Shown: piece after piece, positions 60,533 through 64,000 of the stretch
How the letters are laid out: each line of letters starts with the position of its first letter
How positions within the stretch are numbered: position 1 is the stretch's first letter
From: Psychrobacillus sp042945595
Lineage (GTDB): Bacteria; Bacillota; Bacilli; Bacillales_A; Planococcaceae
DNA: 64,000 nt
Reading direction: 5' to 3'
Assembly: GCF_042945595.1 (NCBI RefSeq)
Contig: NZ_CP168493.1
Coordinates: 1-64,000, forward strand
Translations under genes and position numbers: made by a program
Notes under the pieces: generated by a model
Told to the model about the DNA's origin: nothing
The model's input: only the letters and a program-made list of their open reading frames with translations
Database searches by the model: none

Positions 60533-63500
60533 ATGGAACTTTTAAGCAATTTATTAATGGATGATACACATATGCAAAAACTAGTGAAAGAGTTGGAGCG
60601 CGGTCAAGATCAACAACTAATAACAGGTCTTTCTGGTAGCGCAAGAGCGTTATTTATTAAAATGTTATACAGTGCGCGCAGAAAAGCTGTTCTTATTATT
60701 ACTCCTAATTTACTTCATGCTCAAAAGCTAACAGAGGATTTGGTAAAGCTTGTCGGGGATGACTTAGTGCGTTTGTATCCTGCAGATGAGCTTATAGCCG
60801 CGGACATTTCGGTAACAAGTCCGGAGCTACGTGCACAGCGAATTGAAACGTTGGATCATATGTTAACGAAAAGAAATGGCGTTTATATTGTGCCTGTGGC
60901 AGGTCTGAAAAAACATATGCCTACTGTGACAGACTGGAAGCAAAGTACTGTTTCTATTGCAGAAGGTGAAGAAGTAGAGCTAGAAGTACTTCTGCAAAAC
61001 TTAGTAAATATGGGATACGTACGACAACCTATGGTTACTGCTCCTGGCGAGTTCGCTCTAAGAGGTGGCATTGTGGACATTTATCCACTCTATTTAGAGC
61101 ATCCTATCCGTATTGAGTTATTTGATACGGAGATAGACTCAATTCGTACATTTTCGGCGGAAGACCAACGTTCTTTAGATAAATTAAAGGAAATTCGTAT
61201 TTTACCAGCAACAGAATACGTCCTAACTGAATCGAAGAAGAAGTTACTTGCGCATAAATTGGAACAGTCGTTAGCAGAAAGCTTAAAAAAAGTAAAAATA
61301 CCCGAAATAAAAGATCAATTTTATCAAAATATTCAACATGATATTGAACTTTTAAATCAAGGCGAGCAGCCAAAACAATTTATGAAGTACGTTTCTCTAT
61401 TAGAAGATGGTAATAGCTTTTTAGGCCACTATTTCAATCAAGATGGAATGGTTTTATTTGATGAACTTGGTAGAATTCAAGAAGTTACAGAAACGTTAGA
61501 ACGAGAAGAAAAAGATTGGTTTTTAGCTTTGTTAGAAGAAGGAAAAACAGTACATGATGTAAAACCATCTTTGAACTTGAAAGAAATTATTCAAATGCTT
61601 CCGAACGAAAAATTGTATTTCTCGTTATTTTCACGCACATTTTCAGGTATAACCATCAAAAAGAATACCACTTTCTCCTGTAAACCGATGCAAAATTTTC
61701 ATGGGCAAATGCATTTATTGAAAAATGAACTTGAGAGGTTTACTAATGGTAAATTTCGTGTCGTTATTCTTGCTGACGGGAAAGATCGTGTACAAAAGAT
61801 TCATACGGTTCTAGAAGATTATGAAATAGTTTCGAAGATTGGTGCTTCAGGAGAGGACTTGCAGAAGTCGGGTATCTATATAGTAGATGGAGATTTAGAA
61901 GCTGGTTTCGAATTACCTCTCCAGCGTATCGCAGTCATTACAGATGCAGAATTATTTAAACAAAAACATAAGAAAAAAGCGAGGGCTCAAAAAGTATCTA
62001 ATGCAGAGCGTATTAAAAGCTATTCTGAAATAAAACCTGGCGATAATATCGTACATATTCATCATGGGATAGGGAAATATATAGGGATAGAAACGCTCTT
62101 AGTAAACGGAATTCATAAAGACTATTTGCATATTCGCTACCGTGGTGAGGATAAATTATTTGTTCCTGTCGATCAAATTGACCTAATTCAAAAATATGTC
62201 GCGTCCGGTGAAAGAGATCCAAAGCTACATAAATTAGGTGGAGCAGATTGGAAAAAAACAAAAACGAAGGTATCGGCAGCTATTCAAGATATAGCAGATG
62301 AGTTGTTGAAACTCTATGCGAAACGAGAGTCCGAAGTTGGTTACGCTTTCGAGCCAGATGGTGAAATGCAACAATCATTTGAATCGGCTTTCCCATATGA
62401 GGAAACAGAAGATCAGCTTCGTTCCATTGAAGAAGTGAAGCGTGATATGGAAAAGTCACGTCCAATGGATCGTCTTATTTGTGGAGATGTAGGATATGGA
62501 AAAACAGAGGTCGCAATAAGGGCGGCATTCAAAGCGGTAATGGAAGGCAAACAAGTAGCATTCCTTTGCCCGACAACCATTCTTGCTCAACAGCATTATG
62601 AAACTATGCTAGAACGATTTCAAGACTTTCCAATTGAAGTTGGTTTACTTAGTCGTTTCCGTTCCAAAAAACAGCAAACGGAGACGATTAGTGGCTTAAA
62701 AAAAGGAATAGTAGATGTAGTAGTAGGTACACATCGCATATTATCAAAGGATGTTGTCTACCACGATTTAGGACTTTTGGTCGTCGATGAAGAACAACGT
62801 TTTGGGGTAAAGCATAAAGAAAAAATTAAACAGCTGAAAACAAACGTAGATGTCCTTACGTTAACTGCTACTCCTATTCCTCGAACATTGCATATGTCGA
62901 TGATAGGTGTAAGAGATTTATCGGTTATTGAGACACCACCTAAAAATCGTTTTCCAGTTCAAACATATGTCATGGAATTTAACGGATCACTTGTACGGGA
63001 GTCGATTGAACGAGAACTAGCAAGGGGAGGACAGGCATTTTATCTATATAATCGAGTAGAAGACATTACTCGAAAAGTAGATGAAATTCAAATGTTGGTC
63101 CCTGGAGCAAGAGTAGGTTTTGCTCATGGTCAGATGCCCGAAACAGAACTTGAATCGGTCATTATTAGCTTTTTAGAAGGCGAATATGATGTCCTCGTAA
63201 CAACGACCATTATTGAAACTGGTATTGATATACCAAACGTAAATACACTTATCATTCATGATGCTGATAAAATGGGACTATCTCAGCTTTATCAATTACG
63301 GGGGCGTGTAGGACGATCAAATCGAGTTGCATATGCCTACTTAATGCATCAAAGAGATAAGGTTTTAACAGATGTTGCAGAAAAAAGATTACAAGCAATT
63401 AAAGAATTTACGGAGCTTGGATCTGGATTTAAGATTGCGATGCGTGATTTATCCATTCGAGGAGCGGGAAATCTATTAGGTTCACAGCAACACGGATTCA

Positions 63501-64000
63501 TTGATTCGGTTGGTTTTGATTTATATACACAAATGTTAGAAGATGCTATTGAAGAAAAACGCACGGGTATCAAAAAAGAAGACATTCAAGACTTAGAAAT
63601 TGTTTTATCGACAGATGCCTATATTTCAGATGATTATATACCAGATGGATATCAAAAAATTCAAATGTATAAACGTGTGAAAGCCATGGAGAAAGAAGAA
63701 GAATATTTAGACATCGTAGATGAACTACAAGATCGTTTTGGGGATATCCCTTTAGAAGCAGATAAGTTGTTGCGAATTGCTCGCCTGAAGATTTGGGGTA
63801 AAGACGTAGGGGTAGAATCTATTAAGGAAATAAACAAGCTTGTATCTATTCGTTTTAGTGAAGAAGGCACAAAAAATATAAATGGTGCTTTGCTTGTGGA
63901 AAAGTCCATGAAGTATGGACGTGCAGTGGGATTCAGTATGGATAACGCAAATCTAGTCATTACAATAGATGAAAGAAAAACAGGGAAGTTTAATCCATTT
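60533..64000 (+). CDS. mfd: Transcription-repair coupling factor Mfd (3' end outside window)
   Basis: ATP-driven translocase that removes stalled RNA polymerase and recruits UvrA. The reading frame runs from ATG 60533, after GGGGGG, to the last base, 1156 codons without a stop; the family length of about 1177 means only the last part of the C-terminal domain is missing. UvrB-homology domains occupy 1-350, the RNA-polymerase-interacting domain (PGDNIVHIHHGIGKY) is near 500, Walker A GDVGYGKT at 651-658, the DEEQ box VVDEEQRFG near 755 and motif VI QLRGRVGR near 920. Confidence 0.96.
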   Translation, partial: MELLSNLLMDDTHMQKLVKELERGQDQQLITGLSGSARALFIKMLYSARRKAVLIITPNLLHAQKLTEDLVKLVGDDLVRLYPADELIAADISVTSPELRAQRIETLDHMLTKRNGVYIVPVAGLKKHMPTVTDWKQSTVSIAEGEEVELEVLLQNLVNMGYVRQPMVTAPGEFALRGGIVDIYPLYLEHPIRIELFDTEIDSIRTFSAEDQRSLDKLKEIRILPATEYVLTESKKKLLAHKLEQSLAESLKKVKIPEIKDQFYQNIQHDIELLNQGEQPKQFMKYVSLLEDGNSFLGHYFNQDGMVLFDELGRIQEVTETLEREEKDWFLALLEEGKTVHDVKPSLNLKEIIQMLPNEKLYFSLFSRTFSGITIKKNTTFSCKPMQNFHGQMHLLKNELERFTNGKFRVVILADGKDRVQKIHTVLEDYEIVSKIGASGEDLQKSGIYIVDGDLEAGFELPLQRIAVITDAELFKQKHKKKARAQKVSNAERIKSYSEIKPGDNIVHIHHGIGKYIGIETLLVNGIHKDYLHIRYRGEDKLFVPVDQIDLIQKYVASGERDPKLHKLGGADWKKTKTKVSAAIQDIADELLKLYAKRESEVGYAFEPDGEMQQSFESAFPYEETEDQLRSIEEVKRDMEKSRPMDRLICGDVGYGKTEVAIRAAFKAVMEGKQVAFLCPTTILAQQHYETMLERFQDFPIEVGLLSRFRSKKQQTETISGLKKGIVDVVVGTHRILSKDVVYHDLGLLVVDEEQRFGVKHKEKIKQLKTNVDVLTLTATPIPRTLHMSMIGVRDLSVIETPPKNRFPVQTYVMEFNGSLVRESIERELARGGQAFYLYNRVEDITRKVDEIQMLVPGARVGFAHGQMPETELESVIISFLEGEYDVLVTTTIIETGIDIPNVNTLIIHDADKMGLSQLYQLRGRVGRSNRVAYAYLMHQRDKVLTDVAEKRLQAIKEFTELGSGFKIAMRDLSIRGAGNLLGSQQHGFIDSVGFDLYTQMLEDAIEEKRTGIKKEDIQDLEIVLSTDAYISDDYIPDGYQKIQMYKRVKAMEKEEEYLDIVDELQDRFGDIPLEADKLLRIARLKIWGKDVGVESIKEINKLVSIRFSEEGTKNINGALLVEKSMKYGRAVGFSMDNANLVITIDERKTGKFNPF

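Overview
The window is the origin-proximal segment of a low-GC Firmicutes (Bacillales) chromosome. It opens on the TTG start codon of dnaA and follows the Bacillus subtilis 0-70 kb gene order almost to the end of mfd. Sporulation genes (bofA, sspF, spoVG, fin, a spore-type YaaH), an abrB gene with Spo0A boxes, and 16S/23S sequences of Bacillales type point to an endospore former. The low GC content and accessory genes suggest the Planococcaceae/Caryophanaceae (Psychrobacillus- or Lysinibacillus-like), but the genus is an inference.

Layout: (1) 1-8.7 kb, replication initiation and topology: dnaA, oriC boxes, dnaN, yaaA, recF, gyrB, gyrA. (2) 8.7-9.9 kb, an HD-GYP-type protein with an altered HD motif. 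(3) 9.9-15.0 kb, first 16S-23S-5S operon. (4) 15.0-16.3 kb, about 1.2 kb without a gene, holding a 33-bp tandem repeat, a sequence shared with the flank of the second rRNA operon, and a nested inverted repeat. (5) 16.3-24.3 kb, gpx, guaB, dacA, an IS3-family element inserted in the dacA/pdxR terminator, then pdxR divergent from pdxS-pdxT. (6) 24.3-29.3 kb, T-box-controlled serS, then a block tadA(-), yaaH, dgk, dck, tRNA-Ser(-) that is inverted relative to B. subtilis. (7) 29.4-33.1 kb, SRP RNA, dnaX, ebfC, recR, yaaL, bofA. (8) 33.1-38.3 kb, second rRNA operon, exactly 23,232 bp from the first. (9) 38.8-46.0 kb, yaaO, tmk, darA(yaaQ), yaaR, holB, ricT, yabA, trmN6-like, yazA, rsmI. (10) 46.0-64.0 kb, abrB(-), metG, tatD, yabE, rnmV, ksgA, veg, sspF, ispE, purR, ridA, spoVG, glmU, prs, ctc, pth, fin, mfd (3' end cut by the window).

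Functionally the region joins replication (DnaA, DnaN, tau, delta-prime, YabA, gyrase, RecF/RecR), stable RNA production (two rRNA operons, SRP RNA, RnmV, KsgA, RsmI), nucleotide supply (GuaB, Dgk, Dck, Tmk, Prs, PurR) and sporulation switches. Regulatory sites that can be read directly include perfect or near-perfect sigma-A promoters, a sigma-H promoter at spoVG, a sigma-B promoter at ctc, paired 0A boxes at abrB and a serS T-box.

I see no defence island, CRISPR array, prophage or biosynthetic cluster. The most unusual signals are the IS insertion in the loop of a bidirectional terminator (with the IS supplying a replacement terminator), the dispersed and tandem repeats beside the rRNA operons, the altered HD-GYP protein, a possible slippage site in dnaX, and the loss of several B. 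subtilis genes (remB, yaaC, csfB, yabG and others) from their usual places.
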